From positions 8,783,686 to 8,847,685 of the forward strand of contig JACTAT010000060.1 of NCBI GenBank assembly GCA_014526335.1: 64,000 bases of DNA. Direction: 5' to 3'. This document shows positions 43,093 to 57,058 of the stretch, piece by piece. Source of the stretch: Chrysaora quinquecirrha. Lineage: Eukaryota; Cnidaria; Scyphozoa; Semaeostomeae; Pelagiidae. Every line of letters starts with the position of its first letter. The first letter of the stretch is position 1. The notes beneath the pieces are model-generated. The model worked only from the letters and a program-made list of their open reading frames with translations. It was not told the origin of the DNA and ran no database searches. The position numbers and the translations under genes were made by a program.

Positions 43093-43906
43093 TCAAAATC
43101 CCACACGGACTTATTTCAAGAGGAATCACGTCTTTTTAGAATAGAAGAGGGACATATTTAGCATTTAACTTCGTTTTTAAGGAAAATGGTTCAAAACCGA
43201 AAAAGTACTCTTTTATAAAAATAATTACCTGTCTCTATAATTGGAAGAAAAGTGTGTTCTATTAGGTTACAGGAAATGTCAAAGTTTGCAGATTTCAATG
43301 GTGCGGGGCCTGCTTCTCCTGACTAGGGAGGGGCAAAATAATTTTCTAGAAATAACCTCCAGCTTCCGAGACTTGAGCTTCTTGCTTTTCAGGGTACATT
43401 GCGAAATTTATCAATAGGAAAACTACCAGTCTTCCAGGAAATGCTGCGCCAACCCAGACCTCTTTGAAAAGATCTAATCTTTATTCTGTCGGCAGCGAGA
43501 TTCGGACCAACGCAGTGTACCCTAACCCACAGAATACAGAGCCTAGCTACTAACCAGCACCATCGCTATGAAGGTCTTTTATTAATGGAGGGTTTTCTCT
43601 CGCTCCTGCAATGCCAATATAAGTTTCGCACTCACAGGACAGCGAACAACCTAGAGAAACATACGCAATTCAGATGGTCGTATTTACAAAATTTTTAATT
43701 GATAGAAAATGAGAATTGATAGAAAATTATTGGTTTGGATATGATATTTAATTTCCAGAATTTTGTTTAGAAAATTAAGAGTAGATTTGTATTTTGCAAA
43801 AATATGTTTTATAACTTCTTTGAAGTAAAATTGGTTTGTGTTATTTATGATTTTTTGTTTCGATTCTGCGATCTCGTCAGTTCATCTAGTATTCTATAAA
43901 AACTCT

Positions 43907-43912
43907 TTTATT
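43907..43912 (-). terminator. Candidate poly(A) signal for the GFI1-like gene
   Basis: TTTATT on the plus strand (AATAAA on the minus strand) 65 bp past the stop at 43977. Confidence 0.5.
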
Positions 43913-43976
43913 TACAAATTCATAACTATAGCGGTTGCTTTTTGTTTAGAAGTATTTTTTGCTTTATAGAGATTCC

Positions 43977-46900
43977 TTAGTCCGTGGTTTTTTGACCGGA
44001 GCCCTCGTCACCACTGGAAAGACTTTCGATTTTCTCCTCCCTCCCACCTTCCTGGACATTTGGAGCGTGAGTATACTGATGTTTTCTGAGATCAACTTTG
44101 TGTTGAAAAGACATTCCACATTTGTTGCATGAGAATGGCTTGAAACCCTTGTGCTTCCTTGAGTGAGTAATCAGGTTCGATGATTGGCTGAAAGATTTTC
44201 CACAGTATGAGCACTGGTGTGGTTTCTCTCCTGTATGGATGTACGTATGTTTGCGCATGTCTGACTTTTGATGGAACCGCTTGCCACAGAAATTGCAGGC
44301 GAATGGACGTATGTTTGCGTGGATCATCATGTGCGTAGAAAGCGTTGATGATCGTTTGAATGATTTACCGCAGACTTTGCACGGGTAAACCCGCGTGCAT
44401 GTTCTGTCAATGGGGGAGACTGGTGGGAAATGATTATAGAAGTTTTCTACGTATTTTTCCTTGGGTTGGTCGTGCTGTTCGATCACCAAAGGCCTCGGCA
44501 GTCCCGTATAACTTCCTCCGTACGTGACTTGAAGCTTTTCCAGTTGATACTCTCTGTTGTACGCGAATCTCTCAGCGAACTCTTTCCACATCAGTCCCCG
44601 AGTTTGTTCCTCGTGAAACATGGAGTACTTTCTCTGGATTGGTTGGAATAGACCCGAGGCTACATGAAAAGGAGGCCGTGTTGTGATATTGTTATTTGCG
44701 TCATACTGGTGTAGTTTTTCCTTCTGTTTCAATTCAGTTTCATTGAGGCGATTCAGGAAGCTAAGGAATGGATTCTTTCTTTCTGGTGGTGATGTAGTTT
44801 TCTCTTCTTTTTCTTCGATTATTTTTGGTGTTGATTCATTCTGTTCATCTGAAAGAGATTTGTACCATAATAATTTCAAGAGAGCATTTTGGGACGGCAG
44901 CGCATTAGATGCTAAATTACATTTTCCGTGGACTTCCCTTGATTTCATCCCGATTTCATACATAATGCAAGAATTTCTAAGACTTTTTATGAATATCTTT
45001 GATTTCTTATACAGATTGGCAACTATTTCCTTCTTTATGGTGACTAGTCCGCGCACAGTTTAAGAAAATTTGGCATGTTCTACTTCTGCGATTAGTTGAT
45101 TCACGTCAGTTGCAGCCGATATGAGCGATTTTGCGGCCACAATCAACTGTATCCTATAAGTTCTGACTAGTTGTTGACATGTCCACGTAACTAAAGCAGT
45201 TAGAACTACAATCTGGGACAAAATATTTGGGACAAGGCATTTTCTCCAAGGAATATGGCCTATTCCATTGATTTTCTACTTCCATAACTCCAATTCTTCC
45301 CCCTTTTACCCCCAAAGCAATGTTGATAGTAGAGCAAGACAACTTTTATACGAAACATCACTGTAACGGGGGAGAAGGCGGAATCAATAGATAATCGCAG
45401 ACTATTTAGACCGTTCCAATATACTCTGTCCAAAATTTTAGTTTGTGTTAGTTTTAGCGTATCGTAGGTCGACATAGGTTTGGCTTCATAGTTGCTGTAT
45501 TCCGCAGTCTGAACACCCGGTAAGAGTTCCCTAAATCTAGCAGGGATTGACAAACCCCCTGGCTGCTTTTTTCACTAGTACAGTACGCATCATGATTCAG
45601 ACAAAAATGGCCTTGATGCTGGTGACCTATCGAGTATGGAGGTAGTCTGACGATTACTTTTTTAAAATGCTGATTTTTCAATGAACAATCGAACATGTCT
45701 TATGACTTGTTGCATGACGCATTTTGTGATTGATTTTAGAATCTTTTAAATCATTGCATGTATTTAGATTGCTTCGAAGTACATGTGGCGCGATTGAAAA
45801 CCTGCGCAAATGCGCCAAACAATTTCAGCGTATTTTTGAAACGAGCTCAAGAAGCATGGTTGTACATGAATAGTTGTTTATTACTTTTTCCTCAATTGCT
45901 GTTTGTTAGCTTCGGCCCCATGCTATTTCCGCTAGCGTTTTATTTTGATTGTGTTAACGGGCTTCTGAAGGGATAGCCAAATAATCTTTTGAGTTGTATA
46001 TAACCGAAGGGAAATAATGATTAGAAACATATAAACGAAACAATGATTAGAAACATGAGATTTCTGATAAAAGAATTTTCACTTTCTCTGGCCATCAAGA
46101 CAGTTGCCACTGCCTACAATCTTCGGGTTTTTAACTTGGTTAATAATTAAAATTTTGTTTAGTGAAATAACTAGATTTCCCCTTGAATGCTTTCTGAATT
46201 ATTTAGCCTGAATTTACATCCTTTTGCAAAGCAGTGCAGAATCAAGGTCCCCCACCCAACCCTTGCGATTTGTTTAAACTGACTACTGTTATCTTTCATA
46301 TAGAGGGTGTGTTATATTATTTTGGTCACATTCTGTTTTTAGCAGACGCCTTTTCTTTTCGGCAGACGTGGAAACATATTTTTTGGTACAGTCTTCTGAA
46401 AACGGCAGGTTTCGCAGCTCTCCAAAACATTCTGCTGCCGAAGCTGGAAGGTTTCGCAGACTTCGCAAGGAATCTCGTTCTGAAGTTGTACACGTTTGAA
46501 ACGGGCTGCCCTTAAGAAATTATCGGTATCCCTTAAGAATCGTGAATGCTCAAACAGATTTCACAAGTATGGCAGCCAAGGAAACGGAAGCCGTGTTCGA
46601 TCTGCCTACAATTTTCGGCAGCCGTGTTTTATAAGAAAGTAGACCTCTGCTCTTCAAAAGGGTCAGTAGGCGCTTTTCCAAAACTTAGAGAGTATTTAAC
46701 CGTTGATTTTCAGAAATACTTCAATTTAAAGTTAGAAACAAATCATTAACTATACTTCGACAGCAATTTAAGAACTTTCATATCAACTGATCTGATAGAC
46801 AAAGAATAACTCATAGGAGAGGTCTGACTGCGATTTCCAATGCTGGCTGCAAATACCGCGATGGGCGAAGTTTTTAATGCTATGGATACCATAAAGAGTT

Positions 46901-47746
46901 TTCTTGCTTTTGATAGTGGAAATTAGTTAGGAGAAAACTCAAGTTCGGCTCTTCTTAACAACACTTAGATGTACTTGTTGGCCAGGCAATCCTGTTACAG
47001 CGGAAACTCTATTAATGGATAAATCTTTACAACGGACACCTCCGAGTAGCGGACAGATGTTTTCATCCTAAAGATACCTCTATGAAGGACAACAATATAG
47101 GTCCACCAGGCGTCCGTTATACGGAGGTGTCCGAAAATGTAGCTGTTTGGTGATTTCTGCATAGTTCAACAGTGCAACATTGGGCTTTGGATTTAGACCT
47201 TGCTGTTGATTAACATTTGGTAGTGTATCTTCAAGAAGTAGTGCTCATAAAGCCGGACATTCGTGCATTCTCAAGCTTTAGCTTAAAATTTTCAATCATT
47301 TCAAACTAACTTGTTATCAAAAATATGCTCAAGTCTTGCATCATTTGCAGTAGTTCAAAACATTCCGAAAAAGTCCTTTCCCTGCATAATCTTCTAAAAG
47401 AAGCTGAGATTTTCCGTGTTTGGTTTGCTTTTCTTTTTCTAGTGCGCTGATAATGATGAAATCGCGCGCAAGCATCTTAAAATCTTGGTTCATTTTGTTG
47501 CGCATCAGAATACGGACAAGAAAAGTGACCTAGTATAGTAGGAAGTAAAAACGCAGAGTTTCACGATACCCGATCGCCTACACGTTGCATCGAATAAAGA
47601 CATCAAAAATTAGAAAATGCAACAAAAGATGAATATAGTACGCAAACCAAACCTGATCTTTTCTGCGGTTCAATCAATTCAATCTGTTTTTCATCGTCAT
47701 GATTTATCCGCTGTCGTTTGCGTTTCAACAGGAAAGACTTCGGCAT
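43977..47746 (-). CDS. GFI1/Senseless-type zinc-finger repressor with SNAG motif
   Basis: Two coding exons, 47746-47653 and 44848-43977, joined by a phase 1 intron, give 321 residues. Exon 1 starts [11 protein letters not shown], a SNAG motif, which recruits LSD1/CoREST in this family. Exon 2 holds a Glu/Lys/Pro-rich spacer and four C2H2 fingers at residues 186-292: [54 protein letters not shown] and [18 protein letters not shown]. They correspond to fingers 3-6 of vertebrate GFI1, the DNA-binding ones, as in insect Senseless; fingers 1-2 are absent. Known role: nuclear repressor in neural, sensory or blood-type lineages. The upstream extension of the finger-exon frame to 45056 reads through the CTTTCAG acceptor and is better taken as intron. 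The SNAG exon in correct phase supports the model. Confidence 0.93.
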
Positions 47747-49317
47747 TTTGCAAGCGATTTAAAAACACCTCTAGTATATAGTTCTATCTAAGCTTGTAGG
47801 ACTTTGTTAATTTTTATTAAAAAACTGACTAATTTTGCTTGCGTCTTTGATACAGCAAATGAGCCTTCTAAAGATGTACGCCAAACTTTGGATACTTGAA
47901 CGCGCAAGGGTGGCAAGCTTGAATAAGGTACGGGTGGCTGGATGATTAGCTTTCACAATTCTACTAACAGTTTGCTCTATACAACCTGTGCTTTCGAGAC
48001 ACGAGTTGCGTTGTTTTGAAACCTGAATTCAATCCCCACTGCTCAGAAAGACTTAATTTCTACTAAAATCGACTCTGGAAAGTATTTTTTCGGGAGAAAT
48101 GCGTAAATTTATGGGCCTAATTCTTGATGGTAACATCGAGAAATGAAGATCACGAATCTTTGCCCTGCATGAATCAGCGTTCTGATTTTATAGCCATGAA
48201 GATGAATAATAAAGAAAGCATTGGTTTGATGTTAAATTTTAATGAATAAAACACAGTGAAGAACAATCAGCGAAGTAAATACATAGAACAATCTAAAATG
48301 TGCCGTATCTTTGATTCAAGCATTGTTGTTTGTCTTTATCAACAAAATCCCTTGAAGAAAGCTTATTTTTGCTGGTTAGCTTCTTCTCCAATCCGCTGAA
48401 CATCTCACGGAGGGGGGAGGGGGGTGTTGGCTAAATTTTGAGTAGGGCGGACCGTTATGGATTCCAAGTAAAGGTTCAGGGACCTTGAAACAAAACCCTC
48501 TGTTTTCAGTGCATGGACACCTCTCTTGAATATTTTTGATGACAGTTAATCCGTGTATTCCGTAATATCGTAGTGTAATTATATTTTGCTTACTTTTTAC
48601 TATTATCGAGCGCTTCTCTTCGCTTGCCTTCTAGGAGGGGGGGGGGGAGGTTATGTAGTAGTTATTCAGAATTCACAAGTTTGTTTGTCAAAAGCAAATC
48701 GAAGTTTCTCTCTCGCTGATATCCTACTGCCGCACGCAAGTAAAGCCTACCAACGTTTTGGGCGAGATAGTTTCAAATTGTTCTTAGTATGTGTATTCTA
48801 GTACAGTTTATTGGTAATTTTTATTGGTAATTCGTCAAAATCCACGTTTTACCAAACTATGTACAGTCTGCATGGTGGTGTTTTACGACGAAGCAGATTT
48901 CCTGTGAAAATGCTTTGGAGTTTCGACAATTCGTGGAGATTTGAGACTGAATTTCTTATAAAGTGTCTCTTTTGAGAAGTTTCTTATATAAACGGAAAAA
49001 ATATTTTGTGATTTTGAAGCAACTTGAAGCATTTAGAAGCAAGGATATTTGGTTTGAAGCTCAACAATTCACCTAGAACTACTTGTCTTGCGAAAGCAAT
49101 GAGCAGTGGAAGTTTTTAATTTTTAGCTACATTACTCATACTGGAAAATCGTTTATTAAAGTACCCATTTGTTGTGAAATTACCCAAATATTGCAAAGGT
49201 TCCAAAGTTCCTATCAGTCCAGGTTCCATGGTTCCAGGGACGGTCCAATGTCCGCGCTCCTTGTCGCTTTGTGGGACAGGACAGAAACGAGGCCAAAGTT
49301 AGGCCTTTGCTGAAAAC
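47747..49317. other. Divergent intergenic region, GFI1-like and UCHL5 starts
   Basis: The 1.57 kb between the minus GFI1-like start and the plus UCHL5 start should hold both promoters. G-rich stretches occur at about 48411-48424 and 48636-48650. No further gene seen. Confidence 0.5.
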
Positions 49318-52300
49318 ATGGCGGCAACACATGGAGATTGGTGCTTGATTGAAAGTGATCCTGGCGTGTTTACAGAGCTTATTCGTGGCTTTGGTATGAT
49401 GTAAAATCTAATATTAATAATAGACTGTCATAAAATGTGACTATTTAGCCCAGACCCTTTTCAAAATATGAGTAAAGCCAGAGGAGAGGGGACTGACTGC
49501 CATACTGAGGAGTATGGCAACTGCGCACACGAGATAAATTCAAAGGTTCAATGGATGCACACCCAAAACGTACTTTGCACGCGTAGCTAGCAATTGTCTG
49601 AAAGTCGATAAAAAGCAGCAAAGAACCCTACCCAATTATTTCAAGGTGAACCATTGAAAAATAAGATATTATTGTCAAAGAATGTAATAATATGCTTCTT
49701 CTCAGATAAAAATATAGAACAAGACACGCGCGCCTGACAACAACTTTTCCGGGAAGTGCACGCATGCACACCTGGAATTTTTCTTCTGCACGCACGAGAT
49801 CTCGTCGGGAACTGCCACACTCCCCAGTATGGACTGACTGACTGTCTCCCACTACTCCTCCAGTCCTCTCCTCCTCCACTCTAAAGGTGCTGTGACGTCG
49901 TGGTGTAATCCAGCTGACTCGTGGTGTCAGAAGCTCAGTGTGGTCAGGGTTCGAGCCCAGCCACGGTAGCGTCACAGAAAGGGTCGAGGTCTCGATTAGT
50001 TAACCTACTACTGAGATCCTAGCGTCTGGCGCTAAAACACCATTTCACCTTCACCCTCAAAACTGACCGTACCCTCCCAGCACACCTTCAACAAGTCAGT
50101 ATAATTATATTTATTTTATGTTCCATTTTTAGGATGTACTGGGGTACAAATGGAGGAGCTATGGTCTCTAGATGAACAAACTCTGGAACTACTTAGGTCA
50201 TTGCCATCTTCATTATGTCTTACCTTTTTATTTATGGAATACAATAGGTAACCATTCATCAAAACAAGATATTTGAAAACAGTGGTATAGCCAGAGAGGG
50301 TATAGGGCCCCCTTGTCATTGTCAAAATTAGGCTCAATCTTATGTTAAAGTGTTACATGGTGCAACTATTTGTTCTCAAAGCCACACCCCACACCCTAAT
50401 TTTGCTTAACCACCCTTTTTTACCCTTCTCAAGTTAGATGGCTGACTACGCAACTGGTCAGAAAGAAGTAGTAACAGGGTTGTTCAGGGCTTTAGGGGGC
50501 CTGCAAGAAAATAAAACAGGTATTTGTTTTTTAAGAGGGTTAACTTCAAAATGTGAATCATGGCATATATATTGTTTTGATTCTGAGAGTATTTTTATTT
50601 CCAGACCTGTACATGGTTTGATATTCCTCTTTAAATGGAGACCAGGAGAAGAAACTGACGGATCAATTGTGAGAGACAGCAGATTAGACACGATATTCTT
50701 TGCAAAACAGGTAAAAGTTTTTCAAGCAATCTTGTATGAAACTAATGCCTTTTACAAGCTTTCTGGAACTAGAGGGGTGCACAGAATTAATGTGTGGACA
50801 AAGTGGGCGTTGCCATGCAAAGTTGGTGTGGCCACCTTAATCTGATGATTAGGTTAAGGTTTTCTCGTTTTTCAATTGATGTCTTTCAAAAAGCTGTTCC
50901 TGAACCTTGTATCCCTTGCTTAGCAAGCTCTGCTTACTGTTCCGAAACTTATCTCACATGCAAGGTGGTGTTGCAAAGTGGCCATGGTATTTGGCTAATT
51001 TTTGAAAGGAATCTAAGATTAGAGCCCCCCTTCCGACGGGTCTGCTGGATCTAAATCAGGACTGCTTTCTTAAAACAAAATAGCTAAAAGCTAAAGCCCT
51101 GCACCCTAAAATAATGCTGCCTTCAATTTTCTGATTGACACAATAAACCAGCATTAAGACTGCTAGAGACAATATGATATCTTTTTTCTTTCTGTAGGTA
51201 ATAAATAATGCCTGTGCAACTCAGGCGATTCTGAGCATACTTCTTAATACAAGCCATCCGGATTTACGTCTTGGAGAAACCTTGGCATCATTCAAAGAAT
51301 TCACCTCGCAGTTTGATCCATCGTTAAAAGGACTTACATTATCAAACTCTGACAGCATCAAGACAGTACATAATAGCTTTGCAAGGTATTTACTAATACT
51401 GCCAATTCTTGCCGTTTTGCAACGCAGGCGCTTCGCGCAGCTCCGCAGTAACAAGTAACGTCTGTAGGCAAAAACGGGCGAAACAAGCAGTGAATGTTTG
51501 GTGACAAGGATGCTGGGCAAAACGAATGTTGGGCGAATCTACCTGATTTGATTAATGCACTTCTAATTGTGTACAATGTCAATTTTCTTTCAGGCAGAGT
51601 ATGTTTGAGTTTGATAATACTTCCAAAGAAAAAGATGACGATGTCTTTCATTTTGTTGCTTTTGTGCCAATTCAAGGAAGGCTGTATGAACTGGATGGGC
51701 TAAAAGATGGACCCGTTGACCACGGTAAAACTTTCCACGAGTCAACAATTCTGTTTATTCCGTTCTTTTGCATAGAGAATTTGATTACTTAATGTTGCTT
51801 GGGATGGTTTTAATGTTAGAAGTTTGATTTTACCTTATAGGAGCATGTACGCACGAAGGCTGGCTTAGAGTTTGCAAGCCAATTATTGAGAAAAGGATGC
51901 AAAAGTAAGCCTCTAAAGTTAGCAATATTTTGAATTATTTTAGCGTCTAGCATGATGATCCTGAATCTGAGATCCGGTTTACACGGCAATTAAGGATCCG
52001 AGTGGATCCGTTCCGCAAAGGGTTAGGATGGGCATTTTGTTTACACAGATATGCTTTAATCCTGTTCTTTTTGCGAACGATATCTTTTTGGGTACGCTAG
52101 AAAAGCTGACCCGTTTGGATCCGTTCCCGATCCGTTCCCATGTAAACGCAATGAAATCGTGTCAACATCGTACACGAAAGGTACGGATCGTTGGAAACCG
52201 TATCTTTTCTTTCATGTAAACGGGTCTCAATTCTTTGTATTGGAATGACATACATTTATTGGGAAAAGGTTTGAATTCAGATAGACTCGACGGTTTCCAT

Positions 52301-55103
52301 AATATGAAAGCGATCGTAGCTACGATTATCACACGATAGTATAAGATAACTATGATTCACAAGCTAATCTTTAATTTAAAAGATCGCAGCTGAGATGTAA
52401 ACACCGCGTAAGTTGATGATAACCCTCCACGATACTTCGCACCCTCCACTGTACTGATGAATATCATCCACGTTTGTGCACGCTGCATTAGCATCCTCAA
52501 CTTTACTGCACATCGCGTTGTAACAGGTGATGTATCTTGATTGTTTGTTTCTTAAATCTGTTTTAAAATAGGTATTCAGCGGAAGAAATTCATTTTAATT
52601 TGATGGCAGTGGTTTCAGATAGAAAGCATTTATATCTACGTGAAATCGAAAGAATGAATCAGCAAAAACAAGAACTTCTAAACAAGGTATTATCAAGTTA
52701 AGGCCCTGGTCAAGCCATCAAACATTGTTGATCAAACATTTGACGGTTGTTTTACTAACAATGTTTAACTGTTTTGCTTCGTCGCAAAACATTTCTTCAC
52801 AAGCAGAATTGTCTGCAATGTTTCTGAAAAGCTTCATAAACATTTTTTGCTTGTCTTAAGCAAAAATGTTTGACGAGCAATGTTTTCTGATGTTACCAAA
52901 AATTCTAGATGCTTGACCAACAATGGCTGGTTGTACTGCTAGGGCCTAAGTCAAAACTTGGCCCTGGCCAAACGATCAAACATTGTTTACCAAGCATTTC
53001 AAATTTGCTTGTCGAAAGAAACGTTTGATCGATTGGCCACACTGCATTGCTATTCAAACATTTTGAGTGCAAATTGCTATTCGTGCATCTTGTCCAAGCC
53101 TTGTTAAGTATAATTTATTTTCGTTTTAGATGGAGGTTTTATTATCTGGGTCAGCTGGCCAGGTATGTGCTTATGACATTGTAATGCATCGTAAAATGCA
53201 GATTTTCTCTTCATTCAAACATCTAATAAAATAGCAATTCACTCTTGTGTATAGACTTATTACCTGAGTCGCAGTTATCGCTGTTGAATTGAATTGCTGG
53301 ACGCTCAAACTAACTGAAGCGAACAACAACAACACCAGTTCAATTCAATGAGAGCGAAGTTAGGGCTTGGGACAAGTCTATCTTGTGTACACCGTGGGGC
53401 CTTTTACCCGAGAAATACAGGAATATGCTCCAGTGGTTCTCCAGTCAGTATACTTGACATCCCTCTATTTGCTTACGATTTCTTTTTGCTTCATTTCCAG
53501 TTAACTATATTACTATATATCTTCCTTGTTCTTCGTGAAAAGTTCTTCTTCAGAGACAAAAATAACAAAGCTTAGCTGCTATGAAAATTAAAGATTGAAG
53601 GAATATGTGATATATCATATAACTGATCGAAAAATTGTTCTAGGCACCAGAAGCAATGGACACAGACAGCGACCAAAAACCAGCAGAATTACAGAATATT
53701 TTGCATAATTTAGAATCGGAGATATCAAGATACACAAACTTAGTTAAAAATGAAGATGATAAGATGCTGAGATACAAAGTAAGTAGTAAAGTTTGCTTTC
53801 CGTGGTGAGGGCAAATGGGGCCAATATGGCTGCAGTCTACGCCCCTTCTCTTAGGTCCCTAATTTTTTGGGGGTTGGAATAGCGAGGGGGCGGTAATTAA
53901 GCACCTAAGAATAATTGTTCAAACGGGAGAGATAGTAGAAAGGAAGGGACACGATTGGGGGGAGTTTAATGTACTAGCATTCGTGTGGTGAAATGTACTA
54001 GCATTATGCTGTAGATGTCGAAGAGTATCCTAAGAAGTCTATTGATTCATTAGTTATTTAACAGAAGAATAATTTTCTTCTTTTCTTTCTTTAGATAGAA
54101 AATGTTAGAAGAAGACACAACTATCTGCCTTTTATTATGGAACTTTTGAAATTATTGGGCAAAAGAGGAGAACTAATACCACTTGTAGACAAGGTAGATC
54201 TATATTATAATATGTATATAATAGTTATATTCCACTTTGAAGATCAACTTCAAGTGAAGAAAATTTAACGATCTTGTTCTACTGATACGTAACGTTTTTG
54301 CAGTCGAGGTTTCCTAGATCTAATTTGATCTAACGAAATTTTCGAAACTGCCCAAATTTTCTGCAAAACAGTCTATATATTCGTCTGACACTCACCAGAG
54401 TATGAACGTCAGAAACAAACAGAAACATTACCGTCGACTAAGGCAGAATTTCAATTAGATCACCCAGAGTGTGCGGAAAATTACAACGAGGATTGTTTTC
54501 GAATAATTGGCAGGGCTAGATCCTCGTTTCATCTCAGCGTTTGGAATCTGTCCACATCAAAACCAAAAAGCCGGTTCTGTGTAGACAGAAAAAGTTCGTT
54601 TTCTTATTTGGACTCTTCAATTAATTTTCGTGGTTCTTCCCGCCTATAGCTGATTGGTGTTTAAAACACAATGCCAATTGAGCTTATCTTTATTATTGGT
54701 GCATTTCGAGCCGCATCTGGGTATAAATTCCGCATTAGTTTATTGTTTCGGTCTGTTTCTGACGTTTAACTCTGAGGAGTGTTAGACGAAAAAAGCTTTT
54801 AAGTATGCCCGAAAATGATTCCGCTGTTTATCGCAATTTTGAATTTAGCTTACTATTTCCCAAAAACTGATGAACAGAGTCTTTTAATAATAATTTAATC
54901 AAATTTAGTTGCAGCTAATGCAACTATAATTATTTCGTGATTCTTATAAGAAATTTCTCCTACTTTTTGTAATTTTTAATATATATTGAATCATGAGGAT
55001 ACTAATTTGAACTTTTTTTAATCTCTTGCAGGCCAAAACTCTTACAAAATCAATCCACGAAGCCAAAAAACGCAGAAAAGAAGAACTGCATGACAATCAA
55101 TAG
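49318..55103 (+). CDS. UCHL5: Ubiquitin C-terminal hydrolase UCHL5 (UCH37), complete
   Basis: Eleven exons: 49318-49393, 50133-50196, 50605-50710, 51198-51385, 51594-51724, 51841-51904, 52572-52686, 53130-53162, 53644-53778, 54095-54193, 55032-55103. Total 1083 nt, 360 residues, all phases consistent. The start [19 protein letters not shown] and [16 protein letters not shown] are diagnostic. The catalytic residues fall at Gln82, Cys88, His164 and Asp179, the same numbers as in human UCHL5. The C-terminal part has [17 protein letters not shown] and a basic KKRRKEEL end, the ULD region that binds the proteasome receptor RPN13 and INO80G. It removes ubiquitin from chains at the 26S proteasome. 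Residues 225-285 are somewhat longer than in vertebrates, including a short 11-codon exon. Confidence 0.97.
49886..50055 (+). mobile_element. tRNA-type SINE, copy 3 (family 1)
   Basis: Head GTGCTGTGACGTCGTGGTGT, A-box-like TGGTGTAATCCAG (about 49901), B box GGTTCGAGCCC (49948-49958), TTCACC tail. Imperfect flanking repeats CTCTAAAG and CTCAAAAC. UCHL5 intron 1. Confidence 0.85.
51969..52228. mobile_element. MITE with GAGAYCCGGTTTACA-type ends
   Basis: Left end GAGATCCGGTTTACACGGC; right end is the complement of GAGACCCGTTTACATG. Inside, GGATCCGTTCC recurs. No coding content. UCHL5 intron 6. Confidence 0.75.
52702..53040 (+). repeat. Dispersed GGCCCTGGCC-type repeat, copies 3 and 4
   Basis: A full copy (52702-52947) with inverted GGCCCT ends and many CAAACATTGTT units is followed directly by a second partial copy (about 52962-53040) that starts GGCCCTGGCCAAACGATCAA. 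UCHL5 intron 7. Confidence 0.75.
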
Positions 55104-57058
55104 TTAATTAAGGTATTAATTTCTTATTTATTGAGATTTTCAATGTTATATTTGAGTTAATTTTTGTACCATGTTTTAATAACATAATCATAGTTATGGT
55201 CACAAACAAAACGAGTTGGAATCCTTGTACAGTTTTAATCGTCATGAGAATGTGGGTCGATGTTGCCCTCCTTGATTTTGGAAGCATTAGTTTTTGTTCC
55301 ATTGGTCATCAAGAAGTTACCGGGGGGGTCTTGCTGGATAGTCAGAAACTCCTTCATGTTTTGATCTCAAAGCACACTCGCCGGTTAACGTTGGTTGAAT
55401 AGATACTGGTCATTTGCCCCAGCATAATGAGGGGAAGTAATTAAAACACGTATCAAAAACTTCGTTTTCAAAAATTCTGATGATGACTTGTTCCCCATGC
55501 TTAAGGCAAGGATCGTAGAATGCCTGAGCCTCGCTACGATCCCTCTATTGTCTCTGGGCCAATGGATTTTCATGTCCATTGGTTAATGTTAACCCTCTTT
55601 GATCGAATCAATTGATACGTTTTTGAGTCTCTTGGCACGAAAGAATATTCTAAGTTGAAGTCTTGAAAGAAAACTCGCAAATTTGGAGGAGTCAAGCCCC
55701 ATGAAGAGCCTCTTTGCACGAAAGAATATTATACCAGTGGCATCATAGAGCTGAGGCCTATTTGATGCATAGAGCTTCAAAAGCTTCAAAACGTTGCATA
55801 CTGTACAATCAGTTACTGTGTACCAAGTCCTGGAAATTGTCCACAACAACAACAACAACGTGAATGGCTACAAAAATAACAATTACAGCAACAACAACAA
55901 CAACAACAGCAACAAGTAAAATCGCACCAACAGCAACAACAATTTTTGCAGGCATCTGTGAAGTGGTTAGGAATACCATTGAATTTATCTTTGCAGAACC
56001 CATGTGACCTTTCGTAATCTTTCTCAGTGGCCAAAGTTTCTCCTTTATTTCTCGTTGTGCAGTACATCAGTGTGATATGTAATGAATCTAAACTGAATTC
56101 AAGTGATTAATGGAACTGAAATATTGGAAAACTTTTGTCTTCTTGATGGTTTAGACAGGTCAGACTTTGGGAAACCTTTTCTATCGTGCAAAATATCCCA
56201 TCATATCTTGTTCCCTATTTCTCTACCACAGCTCCCACCACAAATCTAACCATGGAATTTCCTTGAATCACACATAATGTTGCTTGACAATTTGTTCCAA
56301 TGGTTTGTGTGGATAAATATATCATATGTGTGGATAAATGTTTTTCATTTGAATGTTGAGATCAGCTATTGTAACTGGGAATCATGATTCACGCCCACAT
56401 TGTATACCATTATCTATCAACACTAATCAATCATTATCTAAACATCATGATCACGATGATCGTCATGGTCATCAAAATGGAAATCGTAGTCGGTCAAAAC
56501 AATAGTAATAAACATGATTACCAGTCACTATAATCATTTCATGGTCGTTATCAACATCATGTTCATGATCTTGATCATAATCTTGATCATCCTCAAGATA
56601 TTCATCATTATCTTTTCGTCATTATCATTATCATAAAGCAATCATTATCGTCAGTACCATAATTTTCATTATCATCGTGATCATCATGATCATGATCATG
56701 ATTATCTCCACCCTCATGATCATGATCATCATGATCATGATCATCACGATCATGATCAGCATCATCATCACTATCATCATCATCGTGATCGTCATCATCA
56801 TCATCGTCATCATCATCATCATCATCATCATCACAATCATCGTCATCGTCAGTAGTTGATCATGATCATGATCATCAGCTTTCTTGAGGGTTCACTGTCA
56901 TCGTGTCTCAGATCTTTACTTTCTTTTGTCTGTTTGTTATTTTGGATTACTGTTCTTCTTCCGTGTTTGTTTTAAAAAAGCTCCAAGTTTTCAGACTTTC
57001 AGACTCGTGACATGGATCGTGAGCTATGTATGAAAACTTGAGGGGCGATAGATTGAGA
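55104..57058. other. Intergenic region after UCHL5, no gene seen
   Basis: Holds a (CAA)n-rich stretch at about 55842-55945 and, toward 56.4-56.9 kb, a CATGATCATCAT array. Open frames here are repeat artefacts or short. Confidence 0.6.
56430..56870. repeat. CATGATCATCAT-type simple repeat
   Basis: About 440 bp of ATC/ATG triplets with many GATCATGATC palindromes, densest at 56680-56860. Met/Ile-rich frames are artefacts. Confidence 0.9.

Noticed and set aside
44849..45056. N-terminal extension of the zinc-finger frame (69 residues)
   Set aside because: It crosses a good CTTTCAG acceptor, lacks family similarity, and an upstream SNAG exon joins at that acceptor in phase.
50438..50845. Continuous frame through UCHL5 exon 3 (135 codons)
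   Set aside because: Only 50605-50710 matches UCHL5; the rest is intron read-through on both sides.
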